64,000 nt of DNA, from assembly GCF_910589235.1 (NCBI RefSeq), contig NC_060955.1, positions 6,443,194 through 6,507,193 of the forward strand, written 5' to 3'. The first letter of the stretch is position 1. Each line of letters begins with the position of its first letter. Positions 10,701 to 22,983 of the stretch are shown here, piece after piece. The notes below the pieces were generated by a model, which saw only the letters and a list, made by a program, of their open reading frames with translations, had not been told where the DNA came from and did not search any database. The stretch comes from Vespa crabro. Lineage: Eukaryota; Arthropoda; Insecta; Hymenoptera; Vespidae. Position numbers and translations under genes: made by a program.

Positions 10701-12151
10701 AATGAAGATCAAAAGAACGTAATATTACGTAGTTGAATGGAACACTTCTATATTAGTGTAATATAGTTGACAGGCTTTTATCACGTTTCGTGCAACAGTC
10801 ACGTCACATCGATGAATCTCGATTCTCCGAGTAATAAAGCGAACTGCATTAATCGATATGCACTCGATTGCATCAAGGTATATATGAGCTTGTTCGTACA
10901 CGTATCAATGCCGGCTACCACAAAATTTCTATAATTTCGACATACATACAGAAATTTACACACACACAAAGAGAGAGAGAGAGAGAGAGAGAGAAAGATG
11001 CCATGTGTTTCCTCTAACTGGAATACTAATATAAATATCTCTGTTAACTTGAACAATACAAAGCGATTATTATCGATATTTTATTATATTAGTATTATTT
11101 TTTATATAATATTGTCCCTTTAATTTTTTATTATTAAAACATTCGAAACTGATAATGCAGTTTTAAGTTCATTCGAAAATCTTTAATTTGAACATAACAG
11201 TATAACATAGTCCCACGTCAATTCAAAACATAATTTTTAGCTCTAATATAACGGTGTAACTTAGTCCTACGTCATTTTAAAATCGATAGATAAATGCAGT
11301 TTTAAATATAAAAATTATGGCAGTTTTTAAATCATTCATGTATCGAACAGATTTTTCAAATGTTCTTTTATATATAAAGAACATTATTGTTAAATATTAA
11401 ATTTTAATTATTAATCTGGTTATCTAATTTCGTTTAATTTTATTAAATTTTATCATTAAATATGTTAAATTTTATTATTATTTCATGATATACCAATATG
11501 TTCTATATTTTAAATTATTATTAAATACAATATGAAATTATTATTTAAAATAAATAAGTTCGTGAAAATGTTGCAATAAATTCATTATATTCGTCGTTTC
11601 CAAAAAAAAAAAGATATATTTAACGTATTTAAACCGATAATCTTTCAATTTTAATATTTACAATAAATTTTCATCAAACATTAAAAGTTTCTTTTCATTT
11701 CTTTGTCCTTTTTTGTTTTTTTTTTTTTTTTTTTTAATTTAAAACAACAAATGATTACAAGCGTGATATCTAGCAACAATACTTTTTTTCTATTCGTACA
11801 CATTGTAAATAACAAAAAACATTGTAATATTCAATTATAAAAATTTAATATGATTCTTTGAAATTATATAGAATAATCAATTAGTGAGTTTCATCGGATA
11901 AACGACGAATATGTTAACTGTGAAATAATACGAAACGTAAGAAAAACATTTGTTAAAAGAGATAATAATATAATAGATCATAATTATTATTGATTTTACT
12001 CTTTGATATGTTCAAGAATATAGACATGATCAAAGACGTATGTAGTAAGTACTTAAGTTATCGATCAATCAGGAATTCCATTCTATCTCTATCGACGTTC
12101 AAGGAGATTCATAGAAAGAGAATGTAAGGGAGAGAGGGACATTACAAAGAG

Positions 12152-12188
<37 letters not shown>

Positions 12189-12217
12189 GATACATGAGGG
12201 TTCATCGAACAACATAC
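7537..12217. other. AT-rich spacer or intron
   Basis: It contains a GA repeat (7731-7760), poly-A (8010-8035, 8490-8527), a GC-richer pocket (8640-8830), a second one (9750-10030), a CACACA/GAGAGA patch (10957-10995) and long nearly featureless AT-rich sequence from 11060 to 12060. A further GA run is at 12158-12184. The open frame at 8671-8970 fades into TA repeat and is not supported. If the 12218 and 7536 exons are joined, this is their intron. Confidence 0.55.
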
Positions 12218-12300
12218 CTATTGGTCGGTATTACCGCGTGACCATCCGACGAAATGGTCGTGGTCACATAGCTCGCATAACTTGCCGTTGTCATCGACAT
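12218..12300 (-). CDS. candidate initial coding exon, MSMTTASYASY..., phase-2 donor
   Basis: The minus strand reads GCAACAATG, a good insect start context. It is followed by 27 codons and two bases encoding MSMTTASYASYVTTT and ISSDGHAVIPTN, then TAG|GTATGT, a strong donor. Codons are GC-balanced (ACG, GCG, TCG, GGT) within very AT-rich DNA, which supports coding. A TATAAG is at 12348-12343 and a TATATATA at 12562-12555. The exon ends with a two-base overhang, so it cannot join the phase-0 exon at 3322 directly: the junction would read AGG TGA, a stop. It does fit an acceptor at 7537-7538. I do not recognise the peptide. It could start an isoform of the PDZRN3-like gene or a separate small gene. 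Confidence 0.45.
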
Positions 12301-12395
12301 TGTTGCGGCGCGAGATGTTCTCTCTCCTCAGTTCTGTCCACCCTTATACATATATGTCCGCGGTACTGCGAGAGGATAAAGTGAGAACGACAGAG

Positions 12396-12427
<32 letters not shown>

Positions 12428-12449
12428 GATGAGAGAGGGAGATAGAGAA

Positions 12450-12480
<31 letters not shown>

Positions 12481-12620
12481 TTGGAAGGAAGGGTTGCATC
12501 AGAGTAACGGAACCATTTTCGTCCGCTTGCGGTTACGCAGCCAAACCTATGTGGTATATATACGTCTAGACCGAACTAGTGACAGAACCATGATCGTAAC
12601 GCGCATTAGAATCTCATCCA
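12301..12620 (-). promoter_or_regulatory. putative promoter/leader region for the 12218-12300 exon
   Basis: A GC-richer stretch with a TATAAG (12348-12343, about 45 bases before the ATG), a second TATATATA (12562-12555) and a GATA/GA repeat (12392-12480). GAGA-type repeats are common in insect promoters, but they are so frequent here that they carry little weight. The call rests mainly on position upstream of a good candidate start exon. Confidence 0.3.
12392..12480. repeat. GATA then GA microsatellite cluster
   Basis: GATA units (12396-12414) run into imperfect GA repeats to 12480. Confidence 0.93.
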
Positions 12621-14282
12621 AATAACCTTCCTCTTCGTATATAACGTTTATAGCAACGAATCCGATTGCATTTTGTTGCTAACATCAATCGACTCGAATA
12701 TATATACTGTTTTTTCCTTTAGTCAAAGATAAATGATACGATTACGTTAAAAATTTCATTAAATGTGATTAATGTTCGTAATAAAAGTATAATATTGAAA
12801 ATATAAACTTTCGATTTTAATTTTTTTGAATTTCTTCGATGAAAAGTTTTACACCGTTAGAGTTCAAAACGGTTAGGATATGCTTTTGAATAAAAAATAT
12901 TACCATAGAATTCAAAAGAGAAACTCGTTGGGAATTTTAATTATCCGGTTTAGAGTATATTATTTAGATACGTAATATGATTTTTACATTCTAATTTATG
13001 CGCCGTTTCTAGATTGAACGAATTTTTTATGAGATTCGATATCAGCCGATATGTTAATCGAAAGAAACGAATAAAGTGGCATATGAAATAGAAAAGCGTG
13101 GTTATTATGTACGATAAAAAGACAGATGGGTATCTCTCTCTCTCTCTCTCTCTTTCTTTCTCTATATATATATCTTTTTTTTTAACTAAGCCAGGGATCA
13201 GCGTGGAACGTGCGAATTAATTATCTAGAATATTATTTTTATTAATACCTTTGTATTCCGTTCATACGATCAAACATATGCTTTTACATTTACGTAAGTA
13301 TATAATGCATTATAGTTATAATATATAAATTTCTATTTGATAATTTATTTATTTATTTATTTATTTATTAATTCATTTTAAAATTTACCTATGTATATAT
13401 ACGATATTACGTAAAAGCGGATGTGAGTTAGGGAAAAAAGACCCGCAAATTATATACATATACATATCTGCCCGAGAATGTATCAAATTCGTTCATCTCC
13501 CACGAGAGGGAGTATACAAATGGTTAGGAGTTTTAAGAAAAAGAAGTTTCTCCGCAAAATGTTGGAAGTAAGTTTACTCAACCTAACGACCGGCGTGTCC
13601 TATGCAAACTCAATGTTCCGACGGCAACGCAACGTCGCTCGTGTGATAAACGTAGAGGAGAAAGAGCGGAAAAACGAGCGTAAATTTTCTGCAATCCATG
13701 CGGAAAAACAACTCGAGGGATTCCTCGTCGTCGTCTTCGTCCTCGTTCTCGTTCTCGTCCTCGTCATCGTCATCGTCGTACTCTACATCGAGCCCTTCTT
13801 CCAAGGCATCTCCCTTCTGATTTTGTCCCCTTATGTTTTCTTTAACTTCTTTCACCCCCTTCCTCTTTCTCTCTTTCTCTCTCTATCTACCTATCTATTT
13901 CTATCTCTCTCAATCTCTTTCTTTCTGTCTCTTTTTCCTTCTTTTTTTCGATCGAACAGAGAGAACATACGTAATATAATATTTCCTGCCGTGGATAGAT
14001 CCCAATCACTGTATTAGCGAACGTTCCTGTATCGGCTATGTGTCAATCACAGGACTTCGCTTGACACACGAGAACACATGGGTATATATGAGCAGAGAGG
14101 GTTACGATATATGCTCTCTCGAGTATTAGATCACACCCTCTCTCTTCGTCTTAACACGTGACAAACTCGATTGTACGAGACATATATGACGAGTTAATTA
14201 CGTTACATTGATCGTTACTAAAAATGTCGTTTGTCAGATTTCTTTTGTTATTTTCTATAATATATATAAATACATATATATA

Positions 14283-14285
<3 letters not shown>

Positions 14286-14322
<37 letters not shown>
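14286..14322. repeat. TA dinucleotide repeat
   Basis: About 18 uninterrupted TA units followed by poly-T. Confidence 0.95.
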
Positions 14323-14330
<8 letters not shown>

Positions 14331-14429
14331 TCCCTTCTATAATAACTATCTCTTATGTAAAGTATGGATAACTGACATATTACAATTATTTTTTTTTTGT
14401 GAACATTTATTCTTGGATAGAATACAAAA

Positions 14430-14456
14430 AAGAGAGAGAAAGAGAGAAAGAGAGAA

Positions 14457-14493
<37 letters not shown>
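14430..14493. repeat. GA/GAAA microsatellite
   Basis: Alternating GAGA and GAAA units, about 64 bases. Confidence 0.94.
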
Positions 14494-14494
<1 letters not shown>

Positions 14495-14591
14495 TGGCTT
14501 GCGATCAAAGCCAAAGAGTTGAATTTGTGTTCTACGTCAGGGAGAAACAAGATTCGTGATATTATAGTTGCATACCCCGTTATGTATATAC

Positions 14592-14602
<11 letters not shown>

Positions 14603-14629
<27 letters not shown>
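14603..14629. repeat. GT dinucleotide repeat
   Basis: About 13 TG units. TG/CA repeats are rare in this window compared with GA and TA. Confidence 0.93.
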
Positions 14630-15060
14630 ACATGCGTAAATCAATTCGATATTCTGTCAGAAACACACGGTTCGAATGATTAAAAGAGACAACATGCGTT
14701 GCTCTTGATAGTGACTCACATTTGAATCTAAAAGTCTAAAATCGATCTTAGTTCATGCTTGAAGGAAAGCCCCTATGTTTTCGTCTCACTAAGAATTGAA
14801 ATAAAAGAATTGATAAAAAGGAGAAAAGAAAAAAATGGAGAAGGAGACGGAAAAGTGATGCCTGTCAAAGTTGAATAAGAGAGAAAAAAAAAATTGGCCA
14901 ATTCTACAGATTTTTTCGCCGAGTCAAGCGTCTATACAGCTCGTAGCTGCGAACTCCTGTGAATTTTAAACTTGTTTGATATTCACCAAGAAAATTCGAC
15001 GTCAACGATGACAAGAATAAAGAAGAAAGAGCGGAGAATAACGGAGGCAGAAGTTTTCAA

Positions 15061-15115
15061 CTCGACTCGACTCAACTCGACTCAACTCGACTCAACTCGA
15101 CTCGACTCGACTCAA
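15061..15115. repeat. pentamer repeat CTCGA/CTCAA
   Basis: Eleven tandem 5-bp units alternating ctcga and ctcaa. The reverse complement is the same motif as the TTGAG array at 29851-29936. Confidence 0.93.
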
Positions 15116-18100
15116 TTCTATTCGATTTTAAATTGCAACCCTCTTGACCTATCCGTGCTTATGAAACACCTAAAGGATCTAATTTATTCAAGAGTGAATG
15201 AGATAGCTAAACGCAAGGCATTATTTCAACATGGTGAATATGATACTCGATATGTAGTAGATTCGATGGTATATACGTAACATCGGGTTTTCGATAAAAT
15301 GAAATATGTAATATCTAGAATTTTTCGATGGGAGATATATAAGGTTTTATGTTCTTTATTAAAAATTTAAGACAAGTTTTTTCGATAAACATTAGAATAA
15401 AAATACGACAAGACGATGAAAGTGTGTAAGGACCAAAAAAAAGAAGAAAAAAAAAAACTTGACTTTTCTGAAGAAAATGAGAGTCACTGGTCGATTGATC
15501 CTCCCCTGTAATGTCAATCGGACACTTTTTAATGTATCTCAAAGAGTTTCGAGTGGTACGCCGTATATTCTAAAAAATATTTATTTCTAAAGAGTACATC
15601 GGTAATCTCCCTTAAATGAGTTCCATTCAATTGGATTTATGGCAATCGTATATTACTCTCTTTTTTCTCTTTTCATTTATCGCAGAACGATAAATTTCAA
15701 AATGATTCACAATGGGATAATATTTGTATCGAAAAGTTGGCCAATAGTAAATAATTTACTTTTGTTCAAAATGAGTTATATATCTACCCTGTGTTTCTGA
15801 GTACGTGTACAGATAAACTGCAACATGTTCTTTCCTTTTTCTTTCTGTTTCATTTAATAACAAATTGAAATTTAAAATTTAATAATTCTTGTGCCCGAAA
15901 GAAATATCGAGAAATTTATATTATAGAAGTGAGTTTTTACAAAGAATAGTATTAAATAAGTACAATAAATATATGCAGGTTAGCAGAGGAAGATATATAA
16001 ATTGATTTAAAATATTAAAAAATAGAATATAAAAAAATTAAAAGATAAGTAAAAATACAAAAATAGTATTCCTCTTTTCGAAAAATCTAACATGTATTAT
16101 ATGATAATCTTTGTTTATTTCTAATATTTTGAATTCATTTTTATATAATTCTTAAAAAATTGATTGTTCCTACAGCTGTCTAAATTATATATTTTAAAAT
16201 ATTTTATTAGAAATTTTATAAAATTCTTATTCAATTGAAAATTAATGAGTTTTTTTTATCATTTGTTTTATTTCATTTTAATTTCAAATTCCATAAAATT
16301 CTTAGAAAAATTTTCAATATGCTTCTTTGTATATCTTCGATATAATCAATGAAGTTGACTGTAATGTTGATTCTGATAATGAATCAATATTATTAAAAGT
16401 ATTAATGTTGTTGGAACAATAAACGTCATAACAAAAATCTTCAAGAGATATTTGCATTTTATATTCTAATTTGTATAATTATTACAATGGAAAAATTATA
16501 TTAATAAAAATGTATCCTTTAAATTTCAAACGATTTAAAAATATTATCATAAAATGTAATAAAACGTTAAAGTGGGTATTTCAAAATGTATCGATTAAAT
16601 CGATTAAAATATATTTTTGGTCAGTTTTTAAATGCAAATAGATCACTAATATGAGATCGTAGAGAACAAATTGAAATCAGAAGATATATCTAGATAGATT
16701 TTGTATGAAAACGATAGATACCAAAGTACCCCATCGATGCCAATTAAAATTTCCTCGTTATGTGAGATTATACTTCAACTTCATCGTCTCCGAATATGAG
16801 TGAGTATTACGATCGAAGGGAGAGCGTCCAAGTGTTTTTCAAATGCTTTATGCTATAATTATACGTTTAATGGGTGCTTCTGCAAACTAAATCGCATTTT
16901 TTTTATTTTTTTATTTATTTATTTATTTATTTATTTTTTATTTATTTCTCTCGAAAAGCAACAACCTTTTAATAAGCGGAATTACAATTACGTTTTGAAT
17001 CTTATTCGACGAATCGAACTTATTAATTTTAATCATCTCATTTTTCTTTAGTTGAAAATAATTTAATAAAAGATATCGAGAATTCTTTTCGAAAAAATAT
17101 ATATATACATAATATTGTACATTTAAAAAAGACGACAATAAGAAATAAATGATCTTAAAGGAAGGGATTAAAATTATATTTGCAAAAATAATTGCAATTA
17201 AACGAGCTTTTATCTTCATATAAATGAATTTCAACCATGTTCAATAATAAATCGTAACAGCGGATATGAATAAAGTGAATGTGTGTGTGAGTGAGTGAGT
17301 GAGTGAGGGATGATGGAAGAGGTGAAATTTTGACACCTTCGATGACGTTGAGACGTAGAAAAATATTCCAATTTTCTCTTCGCCTTCTCTTTGCTCGTAG
17401 GATGTTGACTGAGTGACATTTTTCAAATTAGAATCGTATTTCCCTTGCTGCTCTTCATTTTTTTCTTTATTTTATTATGCTTCTTTCCCCCCTTCTCTCT
17501 CTCTATCTCTCTCTCTCTCTCGCTCTTTCTTTCTTTGTTTCACTTCCATTGAAATGTCTCTATCTGCTTATCTTTCATGTTTTCGTCTAGTATAATACAC
17601 GTATATATATACATACATACATATAAATATATATGTATATATGCATATATACATAGATGTATCTCTACTTGCCACACCTCGTTCATTTTCATCCCTGTTT
17701 CTCGTTATCGATCATCGAAGCTTTGGCTGAAGTTTTTTCACCGGCGCGTATTAATAAGCGCAATAATGCCGTTGAAGCGTCAAACGAAGAAGACAAGGAA
17801 ATAAAAGAAAAAAAAAAGAAAAAAAAAAGAAAAAATAAAAAAAAGATAAAGAAGAAAAATAAAGGGAGGAAAACCGTGAAAAATAAAGTGGAAAATGACG
17901 TTCGTTGGTACCATTGAAAGTTCATTAAACCATGTTAATTCTGGATTTATCGAATTAATTACATATTACAGATCGTATTTAATTGGCGTCAATCAGCATT
18001 ACACTTCTTTTTGTTTTCCTCTTATATAACAAAAAAGGAAAAAAGAAAAAAAATGAGATCGTCGAATTGACGTTATATGCACATATATACATAATAATAT

Positions 18101-18907
18101 ATAACATAGCCTATGTATATATATATATGTTATATATATACATAGCCTTTTTGTAGATATACATCATTAGAGAGTTCCTTGTGCAATCACCATCGTATCG
18201 TTATCATATAATCGAAGATTATATAATAAATTCGTTCGTATTTTGATAATATTTATAAACGATATTATCATTAGAGAATTATATCTAACGATGTACATTT
18301 TTAATACATTGAATTTATTGTATTAATATAAAATCCTTTGTTGAAATTTGTATTGAAGATTTTTTTTCGAAAATTCGATAATATCTGAATGAAATAGTAT
18401 TTACATTTTTCTTTTTTCTTATCTTTTTTAATCATGTTTTTAATGACATCGAAGCTCGTGTCCAAAAGTGTGTAAAGACGGAACTCTTTTTACCGGCGAT
18501 TTCGTTAAAACAAAGTAAACGGTCGCAGAGCTTCATTAATTATTCATGTAATACTGGTTAAAATAACTTTACTGCGTTGATGCAGGACTTGCAAGGTTGG
18601 AAAGTAAAAGAAGGAGGATGGCTCCGGGGAGGATGGGGAGGGGGGTTTTAACGTCTCCTCGTATTTATCCGTAATCCTTTGCTAACGACGTTATCAATTC
18701 TTTTTTACCTTCTCTCTTCCCCCCTCGCTTTCTTTTGGAGGAAGGATTTTCCAAGAACACGATAGTCTACTACATATTTCCATTCTTTTCATTTTCTTAA
18801 CGCGATGAGATAGATTTTTTTTTTTCGTTAGACAAGTACGATAACAAGAGTAAGAAAAAAGAAGAAGAAAAGCAAAATAAAAAGAAGAAAGCAAATAAAG
18901 TATTAAG

Positions 18908-18947
<40 letters not shown>

Positions 18948-19331
18948 ACTTCTTCGTTATTAATATTGTATTATTAAAGAAGAAATAATTATCAAATTTG
19001 TTTTTTTTTATATTTCGTTAAAACGAATTGATTTATATGAAATAAATTGATTTCTTTATCGCGTTTAGAAATATACATTAAACAATTTGTCCAAAATGAA
19101 AGTCTTATTTCTCAATAGGAAAGTGCAAAACATCGATCGTATAATTTCATCGTTGATTTTATTTATAAAATATCTGTAAATAAAAGAACGTAAACATTTG
19201 ACATTTTTTATTTGTATAAAATAATATCTTGGATTTATCTTGTATATACGTAGACTATGCATTTTTGACTCTCTTCGCTCGGTTACCATTGTCGCTCAAT
19301 CGTTCACGAGAACTCTTGTTCTTGTTTCAAA

Positions 19332-19334
<3 letters not shown>
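15116..19334. other. AT-rich spacer, no gene seen
   Basis: 15.6-16.7 kb is extremely AT-rich and nearly repeat-free. The rest holds TTTA units (16903-16937), GTGA units (17281-17307), TC (17494-17523), poly-A (17800-17870), a palindromic TATA/CATAGCC patch (18085-18147), a small GC-richer pocket (18450-18660) and a 40-base TA run near 18910-18945. Open frames here fall on these repeats. Confidence 0.6.
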
Positions 19335-19370
<36 letters not shown>

Positions 19371-19385
19371 TCTCTTTCTCTCTCG
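19335..19385. repeat. TC microsatellite
   Basis: TC units with CTTT interruptions at the right end. Confidence 0.94.
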
Positions 19386-20181
19386 TTCTCGTACTCAGAC
19401 ATCTTCGTATCTTGCACCATCGCAATTACGAGGGGAGAGACCATGTTCTGTGTTTTGGAATATGTAATAAGCAGCACGTGCACGAAACTCTAATTATCCA
19501 CTAGCCCATGCAGCGATAACTCATGTTCCCCTGTATGTTGCCATTCTCCCACTCCCATCTTTTTCTCGGTCATTTTCTACTGGGTCATAGGACAACTAAC
19601 ACGAGTTCTTCTTCCCTTCTTCCTCTTTTCCCTTACCTCTTCTCTTTCTCTCTCCATCGGAATTTATGAAATAATTGGAAAAACTCGCTTAGTCCTCTCA
19701 CGTCCCTTCTCACTCTATCCTTTTGCTAATTAGTTATCAAATTTCGAGTTTGCAAAACGGAAGAGAAACTGCCTCAAATAGTTAGAGGTATTTAACGTTT
19801 AGCGTGTAATATGTAACTTAATGTGCGAACCGTGCACGGGATACTCGATAGGAAATTAAAACGCATTTCGCGGATAATGAGAAGAATCTAGGGCATTTGG
19901 TTTGCAACAAAGTTAATTAACTGTGAAAGAATTTCAAATGTTGAATTTCAGAAAGAATTGAAAAATTTATTAACGGAGAGACATTGGAATTGGATTCCTC
20001 TCGTTGTTAAAATGTTTCTATTTATTAAATTTGAAAATATTGATGAGGTATATATATTTTTTTTTCTGTGTTATCATTTTCATTTTTAAAATTTGCCTCA
20101 AATCTTACGTATATTAAACGCATATATAATACGTACACATATGTCATATTAGAAGCAAAATTTTGTCCTTCATTTCACCTC

Positions 20182-20213
<32 letters not shown>

Positions 20214-21075
20214 ATTATACATAAACACGCGTACACATACATACACATACCGTGAATATTTTGGGTGAGAAAAGGAAGGGGGAAAAAAAAAAGAATGATC
20301 TTTTCATATTTTCTTTTTCATATTTTATTGGACGTAGAATAGAGGAAATACACTGACGATAAGCGAGGGTCGTTCCAACGAATCGTTTTCGTTTTCATTG
20401 GTAGTCGTTTAGACATTGGAAGGAGAAGAAAAGTCGGGAGATGAATGAATGGATTCGAGTGTAGAAAAAGAGAAAAGGGAAGAGAGAAGAAAGAAAGAGA
20501 GAGAAAGAGAGAGGGAGAGAGAGAGAGGAGGGGAAAGGAAAAGGATAACGAAGTGTCCAAGATAGAAGAAAAATCACGAAGGAAATCAATCCACCAATAG
20601 TGGAATCGAAAGAGCACCACGTACGTAGCCAAAACATTCGTAGTAGAAGACGTTCATATTTCCGCTTCGACGATCTTTCTTTCCTCACCCTTTACTATTC
20701 TACTCCTTCTTATATCCAATCTTCGAGTTCTTGACGTTTTTTTGTAGCCATCTCTTTCCTTCTTCTTTTCCTTTTTCTTTTATTTCTTTTTCTTTCTTTC
20801 TTTTTTTTTTCTTTTTTTCTTCTACTTTTTCCTTTTTCTATCCTCTTTCACCTCCCCTATTCTCTTTCTTCCTTTCTATTGCCTGAGAATTCGTAACATC
20901 GATCGTTTTCACTCGTAGGGTAATCGCCGAATCTAGCCGCTCATTTCCCCTCCTCCTCCCCTTCCCCCTCCGCCCCCTCATACAATACGAACGTCTGTTT
21001 TGTTGCGTCGGTTACAAGTGATTTCCTCGAATAATTGAACGTCGATTTAATTCGCCAGTGAATTGTCTGGTAGAT

Positions 21076-21082
<7 letters not shown>
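19386..21082. other. spacer with purine-rich and pyrimidine-rich patches
   Basis: It includes a TA-rich patch (20182-20215), a GA-rich tract (20463-20530) and a long pyrimidine-rich tract (20755-20880). Unique, moderately GC-rich sequence sits at 19390-19560. No exon recognised. Confidence 0.55.
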
Positions 21083-21134
<52 letters not shown>

Positions 21135-21141
21135 AGAGAGA
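21083..21141. repeat. GA microsatellite
   Basis: Nearly pure GA run of about 22 units, then GAAA variants. Confidence 0.95.
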
Positions 21142-21489
21142 ATATCATTGCTTGTTTCTTCGAGCTACTTGTTTCGTTCTTTTGCATTATATATTTTATT
21201 CCTCTCGTTTTTATTTCTCATTACTTACATTACTTACGGTACGAATGCAAATAATTTTGCCCCCATCTAAATCCATGCAAAACGATTACGTTTATTAGAT
21301 TGATAATAATATGAACGAATAAAAATAAAAAAGAAAAATAAAGAAAGGAAAAATATTATATATGCTAATATACATATATACAATAAATATATATATATAT
21401 ATACTAATGTAAAAAAGAGAGAATATAAAAAGACGTGATACGAATTAATAATAATTATATCTCGGTATTCCATCGATAATGTTTTATTC

Positions 21490-21510
21490 AATAATAATAA
21501 TAATGATAAC

Positions 21511-21559
<49 letters not shown>
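21490..21559. repeat. AAT trinucleotide repeat
   Basis: About 23 ATA/AAT units with one GATAAC interruption. It yields poly-Leu on the minus strand, which is not a gene. Confidence 0.95.
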
Positions 21560-21560
<1 letters not shown>

Positions 21561-21883
21561 CAGGAGGGGAGAAAATGTCAAGGAAATAATAACTATAATT
21601 ATTTTCAATCGAGAGACAGGCAATCGTTATCTCGTCATGTCGATCGATAAGACGCAACAAGATGAACGTTTGTCGTTATTGCGAGCTCCTTTATTTTAAA
21701 ACTGGGTGAACCCGTTAAAGGAGGCTCGTAAAATTGATTAGATCTTCGCGTACCTTAGGATTATTCCTATCATGAACCGGTTTTCTTCAACGTCCTCCTG
21801 CAATCACGATAGTTTTCACATTTGTAAACGCGAAAGTGTATAATACCGCTCGAGACAAATAGCGGCGTGCACGTGCGGATGAG

Positions 21884-21930
<47 letters not shown>

Positions 21931-22725
21931 TGAAAAAAGATTTTTTTAATTTACAATGTTCGAGAAGTCGCGCATGAAAACGTGACTGGAATCGATAGTT
22001 AGTATGTAATTCCTTGTTTATGTGTGTATGTATATATGTGTATATATGTGTGCATGTATATGTATGTATGTTTCTCTTTTTTCTCTCCTTCTCTCTCTTT
22101 CTTGTACTTTAATACTATGGCAGCATGCCAAACGACGTTATTGCAAGGCGCCTTCTAAACAGCGTTTAAGGAAACTAATAGTAAGTATGTTCGCCATTCA
22201 ACGAGCCTAATCTCGTCCATGTACGTACGTTCGTTTATAAATAGGGATCAAGTTATAACTAGTATATTTTACAAATGTTAGATATTGTATATTATATGTA
22301 AAAAGAAATAATGTTTTTGAAACACGTTATAAATTTCTTTCTTTCTTTCTTTTTTTCTTTTTTGTTTTGTTTTAAATATTATTTGTAATCGTACCTACTA
22401 TCTATTTAAAAAAATTATCGTTAATTACGATGTTACATTAACGCACAAATATTAACGATTAGATCGAATAAATTCGTTCGAATAAAAATGTAATATTGAA
22501 TAAACAAGCGTATATAATTAATTACATAGTACTTATGAATCTTCGTGTCTAAGAATTTTGATAGGTTTTACATCGTCACGATTTCAATGAATTCTTCCGA
22601 TAATCCTTCAGTTGTAATAAAGTTTTTCTCTCGCGTTTGCATAAAGACTTTCTCTCTTTCTCTCTCTTTCTCTTTTAAGAATGTATACATGAACAATACT
22701 ATCTCATACCGGATATATATGAAAT
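21560..22725. other. spacer with a GC-richer pocket and GA repeat
   Basis: 21620-21890 is more GC-rich unique sequence. A pure GA run is at 21890-21928. TATG/TGTA patches lie near 22020-22070. The remainder is AT-rich. No supported gene. Confidence 0.55.
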
Positions 22726-22983
22726 TTAAAGAGCGAAAAGATCGTGAGAGACTTCCGACAAGAATGAATCAGAATTTCTCATTTTAGTTCTTCCGACTTC
22801 CCCAGGACTCTTACTTCTCCCGATAGTTATCTCTCCCTTCTTTGCTTCTCCCCCATTTTCTTCTTCCTTTGAATCGCCGAACTTGAAACTTATCGAATCG
22901 GTGTAATCGTGCTCGTAACGAGTGTAGGCTCCTCCGGTGATATCGCAAGAACGTTTAAACTTTGGAAATCGTAAAATAATCAT
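22726..22983 (-). CDS. orphan open frame, possible exon or small gene
   Basis: Minus-strand frame of 85 codons from an ATG at 22983. It reads FPKFKRSCDITGGAYTRYEH, then DYTDSISFKFGDSKEEENGG, and is open to a stop at 22726. Composition over 22780-22960 is clearly more balanced than the neighbours, and the residues are not low-complexity, unlike almost every other frame here. A GTAAGAGT at about 22811-22804 could be a donor, leaving a phase-1 end. A weak ttccaaag acceptor is also possible. I recognise no domain, and whether it starts at the ATG or is an internal exon is open. Confidence 0.3.
   Translation of the reverse strand: MIILRFPKFKRSCDITGGAYTRYEHDYTDSISFKFGDSKEEENGGEAKKGEITIGRSKSPGEVGRTKMRNSDSFLSEVSHDLFAL

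Larger units (their letters stand above)
12621..15060. other. AT-rich spacer with many simple repeats
   Basis: It holds a TC run (13132-13155), TTTA units (13345-13370), a CGTCxT triplet-rich stretch (13723-13790; Asp/Glu, Val or Ser depending on frame), TC-rich sequence (13860-13950), a TA run (14286-14322), a GA run (14430-14493) and a GT run (14603-14629). A plus-strand ATG frame at 13519-13568 meets a perfect GTAAGT donor, but nothing else supports it. Confidence 0.55.

Noticed and set aside
12218..12300. Direct splicing of the 12.2-kb exon to the PDZ1 exon at 3322
   Set aside because: The two-base overhang AG plus GTG gives AGG TGA, a stop, so an intermediate exon is required.
21754..21797. 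Possible 44-nt minus-strand exon (EDVEENRFMIGIIL) between AG and GTACGC
   Set aside because: The acceptor lacks a pyrimidine tract and neither phase partner could be identified.
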